A stretch of 41,212 bases of DNA, from positions 1 to 41,212 of the forward strand of contig NZ_JWIG01000012.1 in the NCBI RefSeq assembly GCF_000814675.1. The letters are read 5' to 3'. A model generated the notes under the pieces. It searched no databases. It saw only the letters and a program-made list of their open reading frames with translations, and was not told the origin of the DNA. Position 1 is the stretch's first letter; each line of letters begins with the position of its first letter. Below, piece after piece: positions 7,827 to 16,250 of this stretch. Source of the DNA: Pseudoalteromonas distincta (GTDB taxonomy: Bacteria; Pseudomonadota; Gammaproteobacteria; Enterobacterales; Alteromonadaceae). Both the position numbers and the translations under genes were made by a program.

Positions 7827-8798
7827 CTAGCCACCTAACATAGCTAAATGAGTTGTCGCACCTGTTAAGCGCTTATCTAGCTCATGACTTATTTCTTTAT
7901 TGCCCATAGCGGCTTGAATTGCCTTTACGGTCGCTGCAGTATCGTCCTCGTTTAGTAGTTCGCGTAAATCTATACCTTGCTCGGCAAACAAGCATAAGTG
8001 CAATTTACCCAGCGCCGACACCCTTAAGCGATTACAACTTTTACAAAAGTCTTTACTGTACGGCATTATTAAACCAATACGACCATCGTAATCAGGATGA
8101 CAAAATTCCTCAGCGGGTCCGTTTAATTTTCCCTTAACGACTTGTAACCAGCCTTGAGCTAAAAGCTGGGCTTTAACCGTTTGCCCACTTAAGTGGTTTT
8201 CTTCAAAAAATGTTGCGCCGTCACCGGTTTCCATTAATTCTATAAAGCGCACTGTAACTTTGCGGTGTTTTACCCACGCTAAAAAATCCTTTAATTGGTT
8301 TTTATTAAACTGCTTGGCAAGCACTGCATTTATTTTTATATCTTTTATGCCCAGCTCTACCGCGCGTTCAATCCCTTTTAAAATAAGGTTAAGTTTGTCG
8401 TGCCCTGTTATGAGTTTAAACATACTTGGATTTAAACTATCAATACTGACATTAAGCGCATCAAGCCCGGCTTCTGCAAATTCATCAATTTTCTTTAATA
8501 AATTAAATCCGTTGGTAGTAATGGCTACTTTTTCTATACCAGGCGTATTTTTACAGAGTTTTATAATATCGGTGACGTTGTTTCGCAAGCACGGTTCGCC
8601 ACCTGTAATACGCACTTTTTTAGTACCTAGTTCTGCAAACGCATTTACCAGCGTGTTAATTTCGTTTTTATTTAAAAAATTACGCGGCGTATCGCACTGA
8701 TACCCGTTTGGTAAACAATAACTACAACTAAAATTACATACATCGGTTATTGAGAGGCGCAAATAGTTAAACTGCCGACCAAATTGATCATTAAGCAT
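7827..8798 (-). CDS. moaA: GTP 3',8-cyclase MoaA (radical SAM)
   Basis: Radical S-adenosylmethionine enzyme starting Moco synthesis by rearranging GTP. The N-terminal iron-sulfur cluster is held by Cys21, Cys25 and Cys28 (CNFSCSYC), with the GGEP motif at 66-69. The second cluster, which binds GTP, is held by Cys252, Cys255 and Cys269. The protein ends in Gly-Gly (LAMLGG), which is needed for activity in known MoaA. The 323 residues match the family. The ribosome site AAGGAAG precedes the ATG. It lies 16 bases downstream of nasA in the same operon. Confidence 0.97.
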   Translation of the reverse strand: MLNDQFGRQFNYLRLSITDVCNFSCSYCLPNGYQCDTPRNFLNKNEINTLVNAFAELGTKKVRITGGEPCLRNNVTDIIKLCKNTPGIEKVAITTNGFNLLKKIDEFAEAGLDALNVSIDSLNPSMFKLITGHDKLNLILKGIERAVELGIKDIKINAVLAKQFNKNQLKDFLAWVKHRKVTVRFIELMETGDGATFFEENHLSGQTVKAQLLAQGWLQVVKGKLNGPAEEFCHPDYDGRIGLIMPYSKDFCKSCNRLRVSALGKLHLCLFAEQGIDLRELLNEDDTAATVKAIQAAMGNKEISHELDKRLTGATTHLAMLGG

Positions 8799-8814
8799 AT
8801 GCTTCCTTTTTTCT

Positions 8815-11511
8815 TTACATTACAACCGCAACATCAATGCTGCTAGAACCTGCTTTGTAATGTTGTTTTATTAATTGGCTTAATTGTGTTTTACACGAAC
8901 CGCAGTTCGTCCCACATTTAAGTTCAGACCCCAATTGCTCGACTGTGTTTGCACCGTTTTTAATGGCGTTTATAATTGGCTGCTCTCTTACTTTAAAGCA
9001 GCTACACACTTGCACGCCTTGAGTAAATTCTTCATCGGGGGTCGCATAAAGCAAAGACTGTAACTGTGTAAACGTCAGTAATGGCTCTGCAAATAAATGG
9101 TTTATCCACTCAAGTGATATTTCTTTTTGTTCATTAGAAATAACACCAACAAACGCTAATTGATCGTTTTGAATACACTGCACATGCATGGCTTTTGCCG
9201 TATTCATAGCCGACCACTGCCCTTGTAAACCAGTTAAGGTTTGGCAGTAATACAGTAAATCACTTTGTGGTTCATTAAGCGCCAATTGGTAATTAAAGCA
9301 ATTACTAGCATTAACTTTGAGCCAAAAATCACTGTTTATAACAAGTTCGTTTTTAGCAAACAGCTGCATATATTGCACAAAGGGTGCTTTAACTATATTA
9401 ACAGCGCCGTGTTTACACTCAGCCTGACCAGATAGAGGGTCAACTACCGATTGATACAACCCACTTACTGTTGCTGATGACGCAAATTGCTTATTCCAAT
9501 GAATAGGCATAAAGCATTCACCTTTTCGCACAGCATCGGTTACTTTTGCATGCGCGGTAACCTGCCCTGTTTGGGCAATCGCGCTTATTAAATCGTTTTG
9601 TTTAATTGCTAATTTACTGGCATCAAGCGGATTAATTTCAATATACGGGCGTGTAATATGCGATGAAAGCGCAGTGCTTTTACCCGTGCGGCTCATCGTA
9701 TGCCATTGGTCGCGTATACGTCCTGAGTTCATTACAAACGGATAATCAATTGATGTTTGTTGCACAGGTAATTGCGGCGTTATAGGTATAAAACGCGCCT
9801 TTTTATCAGCGGTGCTAAATTGGTTATTTGTAAAAACCTGACCGTTTTTATAAGGCTGATTTTTAACAACAGGCCACATAATGGGTTTTAAGTTATCGTA
9901 CTGGCTTTTTGTGAGCCCAACTAAACCAGAGAGGTTTAATAATCGGCTGCCGTTATTTTCAAAGTCGGTTAATTGTGCCCATTCTTCAAAAATGCCACTT
10001 GGATCTGTAAAATCAAAACCTTCAAAGCGCATTTTTTTAGCGACTTCACACATAATTTGCCAATCGTTTTTAGCACCCGAATAAGGCGCTACTAACGGGC
10101 GCTGTCTTGATATTCTGCGCTCTGAGTTAGTTACTGTGCCGTTTTTTTCGCCCCATCCGGTTGATGGAAAGGCAACATCGGCAAATTTTAACGTATCACT
10201 TTTTGCAATACAGTCAGATACAACCACCAGCTCACAGGTCTCTAATGCTTTTTTAATAGCGGCGTTATTGGGCAAGCTCACCATTGGGTTTGTTGCCATT
10301 ATCCACACTGCTTTTATTTTGCCTGCGGCTATTTCATCAAACATATCAATAGCATTGCTGCCTGCTTTGTTAGCAATAGTTGGCGAGAGCCAAAAGCGTT
10401 GTACAAGTGATTGATGCGCTTCGTTTTCAATATCTAAGTGCGCCGCTAACTGATTAGCCAAACCACCGACTTCGCGCCCGCCCATCGCATTGGGTTGCCC
10501 AGTAATTGAAAACGGACCACTGCCTGGCTTAAGTAATTTACCTGAGGCTAAATGTGCATTAATAATGGCGTTGCATTTATCTACACCCGAACTTGACTGA
10601 TTTATACCCATTGAATAAAAGCTAATCGCACTTGGGCTGTTAGCAAATAGCGCGTAAAACTCAGTGACTTGGTCAATTGCTATATCGCAAAAGTCACTAA
10701 CTGCCTCACAGCTCCATTTTTGTACTTCTTGCAATGCGCTTTCAAAACCGTTTGTGTGCTGAGCAATAAATTGCGTATCGAGGTGGTTATGCTCATTTAA
10801 ATAATTAAGCAAACCGTTATAAAGCGCAGCGTCACTGCCTGGTTTTATATTTAAAAATGTGTCGGCAAGCTCCGCTGTGTCGGTTTTACGCGGATCAATA
10901 ACCACTACTTTCATATTTGGGTTAAGCTGCTTTGCACGCTCCATTCGCTGATACAAAACCGGATGAGTCCACGCTGCATTTGAGCCAATTAAAATAAGTA
11001 GCTCAGTTTGCTCTAAATCCTCATAGGTACACGGCACTACGTCTTCACCAAAAGCGCGTTTGTAACCTGCCACAGCAGACGACATACACAGGCGCGAATT
11101 TGTATCAATATTGCCTGAGCCTATGTAGCCTTTCATTAATTTATTCGCGATGTAGTAATCTTCAGTAAGTAACTGCCCCGATACATAAAAAGCCACCGCA
11201 TCGGGTCCGTGCTTTTGTATTACGTCGTTAAATTTATTGGCAACATGGTCGGTTGCTTCATCCCACGTAACGGCTTGGTTATTAATAAGGGGCGACGTTA
11301 AGCGATTATCACTGCCTGTGGTGTCGAGCAAATGGGTGCCTTTTACACATAAACGACCAAAGTTTGCGGGGTGTTCTCGCATGCCTTCAAGCTTGGTTGG
11401 CACATTATTCAAAAGTGAAATATCAACACCGCACCCTACACCACAGTAAGCACATGTTGTTTGTTTTAAACTGGTTTTATTTATAGTTGGTGACGTGTTT
11501 GCGGTTGTCAT
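8815..11511 (-). CDS. nasA: Assimilatory nitrate reductase catalytic subunit NasA
   Basis: Cytoplasmic molybdenum enzyme reducing nitrate to nitrite. The 898 residues begin with a [4Fe-4S] site (Cys20, Cys23, Cys27, Cys55), followed by the bis-MGD domains with the probable molybdenum ligand Cys142 (NSRLCMSSA). The molybdopterin-dinucleotide-binding domain is near 590-710. The C-terminus, from about 834, carries a bacterioferritin-associated-ferredoxin-like [2Fe-2S] domain (Cys836, Cys838, Cys866, Cys870), the layout of Klebsiella NasA. No Tat signal is present, as expected for an assimilatory enzyme. Electrons should come from the FAD subunit 29 bases upstream. Confidence 0.96.
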   Translation of the reverse strand: MTTANTSPTINKTSLKQTTCAYCGVGCGVDISLLNNVPTKLEGMREHPANFGRLCVKGTHLLDTTGSDNRLTSPLINNQAVTWDEATDHVANKFNDVIQKHGPDAVAFYVSGQLLTEDYYIANKLMKGYIGSGNIDTNSRLCMSSAVAGYKRAFGEDVVPCTYEDLEQTELLILIGSNAAWTHPVLYQRMERAKQLNPNMKVVVIDPRKTDTAELADTFLNIKPGSDAALYNGLLNYLNEHNHLDTQFIAQHTNGFESALQEVQKWSCEAVSDFCDIAIDQVTEFYALFANSPSAISFYSMGINQSSSGVDKCNAIINAHLASGKLLKPGSGPFSITGQPNAMGGREVGGLANQLAAHLDIENEAHQSLVQRFWLSPTIANKAGSNAIDMFDEIAAGKIKAVWIMATNPMVSLPNNAAIKKALETCELVVVSDCIAKSDTLKFADVAFPSTGWGEKNGTVTNSERRISRQRPLVAPYSGAKNDWQIMCEVAKKMRFEGFDFTDPSGIFEEWAQLTDFENNGSRLLNLSGLVGLTKSQYDNLKPIMWPVVKNQPYKNGQVFTNNQFSTADKKARFIPITPQLPVQQTSIDYPFVMNSGRIRDQWHTMSRTGKSTALSSHITRPYIEINPLDASKLAIKQNDLISAIAQTGQVTAHAKVTDAVRKGECFMPIHWNKQFASSATVSGLYQSVVDPLSGQAECKHGAVNIVKAPFVQYMQLFAKNELVINSDFWLKVNASNCFNYQLALNEPQSDLLYYCQTLTGLQGQWSAMNTAKAMHVQCIQNDQLAFVGVISNEQKEISLEWINHLFAEPLLTFTQLQSLLYATPDEEFTQGVQVCSCFKVREQPIINAIKNGANTVEQLGSELKCGTNCGSCKTQLSQLIKQHYKAGSSSIDVAVVM

Positions 11512-11540
11512 ACTACTGCTCTCTTTTAGTGTGCTTTAAT

Positions 11541-13064
11541 TTATGCAGGCTGTTTTACAGGCTCATTAAGGGTAACTACGTTAATAGTGTTACTTGCTTT
11601 AGCAAGCACGCTGTTTATTACGTTTTGAACGAGCTTTTCACACCCTCCACAACCTGTACTGGCTTTGGTGCTTTGCTGCACACTTGCCAAATCTATGCAG
11701 CCGTTAGAAACTGATTGTTCAATGGTGTGTTTGGTTACTTTATGACACGCGCAAATAATGGCGTCATCAGGCAAGTCATCGGCGCTTAGCTCTGCTATGT
11801 CGCCGGCAAGGGGCATAATGAGCGCTTCGGGATCGGTGGTAAGTTCAATGTCGTTTAAATGATATTGCAGCAAATTGTCGTAATCGCTGGTATCGCCAAC
11901 AAGTACCGCGCCAATCAGCTTATTACTTTGTGAATTAGTGACTATTTTTTTATAAATACCATTGGCTTGGTCTTCAAAGTAATAGCTTATTGCGCCTTCG
12001 CTGCGTGCATGCGCATCGCCGATAGAGCCTACTTCAACACCCATTAATTTAAGCTTGGTGCTCATATCGGCACCGCTAAATTCATCGGCTTTATTGTCTA
12101 AGCCAGTACTTTGTAAACTACCTTGCTGCGTATCTTGTGAAATATGACCAACTGCTATTTTAGCCATGGCGTAACCAGGTGCCACTAAGCCAAAAATAAA
12201 ATCATTCCACAGTGCACATTCACCAATAGCGTATATGTTTTTATCGCTCGTTTGGCAGTGGTTATTAATTACAATACCGCCGCGCTCGCCTAACTCTAAA
12301 TTAAACTCGCGGGCCAAATTATCATAAGGGCGAATACCCGCCGAAAATACAATCATGTCGGTTTCAAGGGTTTTACCGCCCTTAAAACACATTTTGTAAC
12401 GGCAACTTTCACCTTCTACTATTTCCTCCGTTGCTACCGATGTATGCACAGTAACGCCTAAATCCGTAATTTTGTTTTTTAGTAGCCGACCGCCACCAGC
12501 ATCAACTTGTACACCCATAAGTTGCGGAGCAAATTCTATTACGTGAGTATGCAGACCCAATTGCTTTAATGCGTTTGCAGCTTCAAGCCCCAGTAAACCG
12601 CCACCAATTACCACGCCTACTTTGCTGCCGTGGGCTGAATTTTTTATTGCGTGTAAATCGTTAATGGTGCGATAAACAAGGCAATGCTCGCGATCTTTAC
12701 CCGGTATAGGCGGTACAAATGGGAATGAACCTGTAGCAAGCACAAGTTTGTCGTATTCAAACAACTCCCCTTTAGCGGTCGTTACAGTTTGCATATCACG
12801 ATTTATATCAACCACTTTAGAATGAGTATGAAAGCGTACTTGCCAATCGTCATAGGTTTTATTGCATGTAAGTGCGAGGTCGTCTGCGGTTTTGCCTTTA
12901 AAAAAAGAGGATAGTTGTACACGGTCATACGCTAAACGGTCTTCACCACTAAGTACCGTAATTTCAAATTGCTCATCAGCTTGATTTTGAGAAACTAGCT
13001 GCTGCACAAAATGGTGCCCGACCATTCCGTTTCCTACCACTACAACACGCTGCTTGCTTAGCAT
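11541..13064 (-). CDS. FAD/NAD(P)H nitrate reductase electron-transfer subunit (NirB N-half-like)
   Basis: A 507-residue flavoprotein that should pass electrons from NAD(P)H to NasA. The FAD-binding motif VVVVGNGMVGHHF is at 7-19 and the NAD(P)-binding motif VGVVIGGGLLGLEAA near 149-163. A C-terminal BFD-like [2Fe-2S] domain has CACHKV and GCGGCEKLV. It matches the first half of the nitrite reductase NirB but stops before any siroheme domain, as in Klebsiella NasC or Bacillus NasB. AAGGTGGG precedes the ATG. A sigma-54 type promoter lies about 80 bases upstream, so this is the first gene of the operon. The naming varies between species, so no symbol is given. Confidence 0.88.
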   Translation of the reverse strand: MLSKQRVVVVGNGMVGHHFVQQLVSQNQADEQFEITVLSGEDRLAYDRVQLSSFFKGKTADDLALTCNKTYDDWQVRFHTHSKVVDINRDMQTVTTAKGELFEYDKLVLATGSFPFVPPIPGKDREHCLVYRTINDLHAIKNSAHGSKVGVVIGGGLLGLEAANALKQLGLHTHVIEFAPQLMGVQVDAGGGRLLKNKITDLGVTVHTSVATEEIVEGESCRYKMCFKGGKTLETDMIVFSAGIRPYDNLAREFNLELGERGGIVINNHCQTSDKNIYAIGECALWNDFIFGLVAPGYAMAKIAVGHISQDTQQGSLQSTGLDNKADEFSGADMSTKLKLMGVEVGSIGDAHARSEGAISYYFEDQANGIYKKIVTNSQSNKLIGAVLVGDTSDYDNLLQYHLNDIELTTDPEALIMPLAGDIAELSADDLPDDAIICACHKVTKHTIEQSVSNGCIDLASVQQSTKASTGCGGCEKLVQNVINSVLAKASNTINVVTLNEPVKQPA

Positions 13065-13140
13065 TTACCCACCTTAAAATGATATCTACTTTAGTGATTG
13101 ACTAAAACTGACATCGAATAATTTGTTATAGGTTTGTTAT

Positions 13141-13158
13141 AGCAATATGTAAGCCAAA
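13141..13158 (-). promoter_or_regulatory. Sigma-54 type promoter of the nitrate reductase/Moco operon
   Basis: On the minus strand TTTGGCTTACATATTGCT has the GG-N10-GC spacing of sigma-54 promoters and matches TGGC at -24 and TTGC at -12. The predicted start is near 13131, leaving a leader of about 67 bases before the reductase ATG. A 30-bp palindrome is centred about 106 bases upstream, at typical activator distance. The motif is seen; promoter activity is inferred. Confidence 0.65.
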
Positions 13159-13221
13159 TATATAAGCATTTAAAATCAGCAGGTTGCCTACATTGGTGCA
13201 GAGGTGAAAAGCATAAAGCCC

Positions 13222-13251
13222 CACAAGATGGTGCAATTGCACCATCTTGTG
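13222..13251. repeat. 30-bp perfect palindrome between porin and nitrate reductase operon
   Basis: CACAAGATGGTGC (13222-13234), the centre AATT (13235-13238), and GCACCATCTTGTG (13239-13251) form a perfect palindrome. As RNA it would be a 13-bp hairpin with a 4-base loop, 40 bases after the porin stop, so it could end the porin transcript, but no clean T run follows. As DNA it lies about -106 from the sigma-54 start and contains GGTGC/GCACC half sites recalling NtrC sites, though in the opposite order. Either role, or both, is possible. Confidence 0.7.
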
Positions 13252-13291
13252 TCGCTATAAATTACAAGTGAATATTAGAAGATAATGAGGG

Positions 13292-14485
13292 TTAAAATTT
13301 AGCGCTCATCCATACCCACAATTTTTGAGTATCGACTTTATTAGCAGCAGTATCGCCCGCTGAGTAATCAGCGTATTTAACACCCACTGCGTATTGTTTA
13401 TTAATAGGTTTAACGTATTGTACGTTTAGTTCAGTACCCAAATCGTCAACCCCATTTGATTGCTCATTAGCATCAAAACTGTGATAAGCCACCAGCCATT
13501 TTCCGTCAAACGCTTTACCGTTTAAGCTTATGTAAGTGTCGTCCAAGCCTTGTGTGGATGTATTTAAAAACGTATCTGTCCAACCATTAAATTTATGTAA
13601 CGTGGCAAGCGGTGTTGCAAACCCGTAATCGCCATTGTCAGAGCCAAGTGACTCTATGCCGACTTTTAAAGTTACTGTTTTTATACCCAACCCATTTAAA
13701 TCCACAGCGCCTTCAAGTGCATAGTAATCAGCATCAAAATCACTCACGCTTGTTGACGCAGACTGCGTTGCATACTCCGCTTTGTAATAAAATTTTATGT
13801 CGTTTAGGGTTTTATTACCGTTAAAAGAAACGCCATAAGTGTCTAAACTGTCGTCTTGTAGTGCATCGTCACTTAATAAGTAACTGTATAAAACCACTTT
13901 ACCGTGGTCTGTTTTAAAGCTTGCATTAATTAGATGATCGGACGATTTAATGTCTTTATCGTCAGCAAATATGCGGTTACGCTTATTTAAATAACTGTAC
14001 TGTAAATCTATGTTGTTAAATGCGTAATTAATGGTTGCTGCATCAAAGGTTTGTCTGTCTTGGCGCCAACCTACGTGCCCAACAAAACGCTGCCCATCAA
14101 GGGCTATTACTTGGCGTCCTACTTTTAGCGATAGACCATCGCGGGCATATTTAACAAAACCTTGGTCTATCTCAGTGTTTTCTGGGTCGGCAATAACAGA
14201 GTAATTAGTATTTTTCCCCACCGTATTGTTGTAATCATCTACGCCCAATAGGCTGCGAGTATCTTCTACTTCAATAAGGGCTGAAAAACCATTCACCTCA
14301 TCTGTTTGATGCGTTAAGCGGGTTCTAAGTGTTAAGCCGCTTGCATCTTTTAAGGCATTTTCTTGATCAACGCTTTCAAAACGCAGTCTAAAATCAAGAT
14401 CAGTTTGCGAAGCTTGGCTTATTGAAGGCGCAGTGAAGCAACCCAGTATAAAAATAATAGGTAAGTTGTTCTTGTAATTAAGCAT
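13292..14485 (-). CDS. Outer-membrane porin of the alginate-export-like family, probable nitrate-operon porin
   Basis: A predicted outer-membrane beta-barrel of 397 residues with a signal peptide (about 1-25, ending SQASQ). The mature protein begins TDLDFRLRFESVDQ and is rich in alternating strands, ending in aromatic Phe (WVWMSAKF), the usual outer-membrane insertion signal. The layout resembles the alginate-export/OprD-like porins. Its place, 9 bases after the kinase gene and downstream of the nitrate transporter, suggests passage of nitrate or nitrite across the outer membrane; that is inferred from context. Family naming does not prove alginate as substrate. Confidence 0.75.
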   Translation of the reverse strand: MLNYKNNLPIIFILGCFTAPSISQASQTDLDFRLRFESVDQENALKDASGLTLRTRLTHQTDEVNGFSALIEVEDTRSLLGVDDYNNTVGKNTNYSVIADPENTEIDQGFVKYARDGLSLKVGRQVIALDGQRFVGHVGWRQDRQTFDAATINYAFNNIDLQYSYLNKRNRIFADDKDIKSSDHLINASFKTDHGKVVLYSYLLSDDALQDDSLDTYGVSFNGNKTLNDIKFYYKAEYATQSASTSVSDFDADYYALEGAVDLNGLGIKTVTLKVGIESLGSDNGDYGFATPLATLHKFNGWTDTFLNTSTQGLDDTYISLNGKAFDGKWLVAYHSFDANEQSNGVDDLGTELNVQYVKPINKQYAVGVKYADYSAGDTAANKVDTQKLWVWMSAKF

Positions 14486-14494
14486 TTTGGTTCT

Positions 14495-16237
14495 CTAAGT
14501 TTTAATTATTAATACACATACCAAAGCAATAAATAAACACAGCGAAATACATTTCCACACCATAACTGGATCGCGTTTCATTATTGAACTTTTATTAGCG
14601 GTACTTTCTAAATAAGGATTAGGTTTGTTGATATCGTTTATAAACTCAGAAAAAGCTTGGTATCTGAGCTCAGGTTTAGGGGCAAGCGCCTTCATAAGGG
14701 CTTGATCTAACCAAAAAGGAATATCGGCTCTGTATTTACGAATACTTGTGTAGTGCCAATGGGTGTAATCTTTTGGCGCTACGTGGTTAAGTGGCAGTGG
14801 TTTATAAGGCAATTTTGAACACAATAACTCATATGCAATCACGCCAAGTGAAAACAAATCACTTTTAAAATCGGCGTGCATAGTAATAAGTGTTTCGGGT
14901 GCTGTGAAATCGGCAGTGCCTTGCGGGCAATCATCCGCAATTTGTTTAACCGACTCGTCCATAGCTGCAACACTTACAGTGCCGTAATCAATGAGCGTTA
15001 CTTTTCCGTGCGCATCTATCATTACATTATCGAGTTTTAAATCGCGATGCACCATATCGAGTCGCTGAAACGCCCTTAGTGCATGTACTATTTGTTCAAT
15101 AATACTGCGTACTTGGGTTATTTCTGGGTGCGGCACGTCGTGCTTCCAATCACTGAGTGTTTGCCCGTCCATGTACTCACAAATATGATACAAAAAACGA
15201 CTCTGCGATTGCGTACTCAGTACTTTCATCACGTTTAAATGGTTTATGCGTTGCCCTACCCAGCCTTCTCTTATAAAGCCTTGAAGGTAGTGCACATCGT
15301 CTTCAAAATTAACCGAAGGTGCTTTTAAAACCACTGGCGGTATATCGGGCGCTTGTTGCACTAAATAAATGTGCGAGCGACTACTGGCATGTAATTTACG
15401 AATAACCGTGTAGTCATCAATTTTTTGCCCAACATTAAGCGCAGGTGGAATTTTTCGTCGTGTTAGCGAATGGTAAAGTTCATCTAACTTTTGCTCGGCA
15501 ATATTTTCTACTTTTACCAGTAAGCAACTTACGTTGTCGTCACTGCCTCGCGCTAATGCAAGTTCGGTAATTGCTTTAGCTGCATTTTCTAAATCAGTGT
15601 GCTCGTTAATTAATTTAGCTATATCACTACTTGGGAGCACATCGTGTACGCCATCGCAGGTTAATATATAAATATCGTCTGCTTTTAGGTCAACTTCGTA
15701 TACATCTATTTCTTGATGAAGTTGTGCGCCAAGCGCACGCGTTAGCGTATCGTTTACTTTGTGATCCCGTGTTATTGCCTCTATTTTATTTTCTCGCAAG
15801 CGGGTAATACGCGTATCACCTAAGTGAAATATATAACCCGTTGCCGACTTTAAAATAAGTGCTGTAAAAGTCGTCATCCAATCGGCTTGGCGCTGACCTA
15901 AATGATTGTAATTAACCGATTGCGAATAAAGCCACTGATTTAAACTTGCTAACACCTTCGACACTGACTTTTTAACCGCCCAACTTTCGGGGGTATTTAA
16001 ATACTCATTTATAAAATGAGTAACCGAAAGTTGAGACGCTTGTTTAGCATTTTTTGCTGATGAACACCCATCGGCTAAGCAGGCAATAACGCCTTTAGAC
16101 TCTTTTTCTTGCGCTTTGGTATTAAGAGCTGCAAACGCATCTTGATTTTCTGCTTTTAACCCTTTAGCACTGTGCCCGCCAAATGAAACGTTGAGTTCAT
16201 TTTTTAGCGATTTAGCGTGGAGTGTTTCATCAAACAT
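14495..16237 (-). CDS. PP2C phosphatase fused to Ser/Thr protein kinase, C-terminal membrane anchor
   Basis: A 580-residue bifunctional signalling protein. Residues 1-245 are a PP2C-type phosphatase (metal ligands around Asp56-Gly57, Asp141 in LGDTR, Asp195 in TCDG, and Asp234-Asn235). Residues about 276-535 are a Hanks-type kinase with Lys305, HRD at 397-399, Asn404, DYG at 417-419 and APE at 446-448. The glycine-rich loop is degenerate (KLHASSRSHIYLV has no Gly). Residues 558-578 form a membrane helix, leaving both enzymes in the cytoplasm. The start is ATG 16237; a TTG at 16243 is possible. It lies between transporter and porin, as a similar kinase does in the Pseudomonas nitrate cluster. 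The target is unknown. Confidence 0.9.
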   Translation of the reverse strand: MFDETLHAKSLKNELNVSFGGHSAKGLKAENQDAFAALNTKAQEKESKGVIACLADGCSSAKNAKQASQLSVTHFINEYLNTPESWAVKKSVSKVLASLNQWLYSQSVNYNHLGQRQADWMTTFTALILKSATGYIFHLGDTRITRLRENKIEAITRDHKVNDTLTRALGAQLHQEIDVYEVDLKADDIYILTCDGVHDVLPSSDIAKLINEHTDLENAAKAITELALARGSDDNVSCLLVKVENIAEQKLDELYHSLTRRKIPPALNVGQKIDDYTVIRKLHASSRSHIYLVQQAPDIPPVVLKAPSVNFEDDVHYLQGFIREGWVGQRINHLNVMKVLSTQSQSRFLYHICEYMDGQTLSDWKHDVPHPEITQVRSIIEQIVHALRAFQRLDMVHRDLKLDNVMIDAHGKVTLIDYGTVSVAAMDESVKQIADDCPQGTADFTAPETLITMHADFKSDLFSLGVIAYELLCSKLPYKPLPLNHVAPKDYTHWHYTSIRKYRADIPFWLDQALMKALAPKPELRYQAFSEFINDINKPNPYLESTANKSSIMKRDPVMVWKCISLCLFIALVCVLIIKT

Positions 16238-16250
16238 AGTCAATAATGCC

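Noticed and set aside
8815..11511. Several plus-strand open frames inside nasA and neighbours (for example 9881-10084, 10136-10414, 11487-11714)
   Set aside because: Antisense shadows of a conserved enzyme, with no start signals and no family features.
13222..13251. Palindrome as a standard NtrC site
   Set aside because: NtrC sites read GCAC-N7-GTGC; here the order of half sites is reversed and the side matches have the wrong spacing, so I only call it a palindrome.
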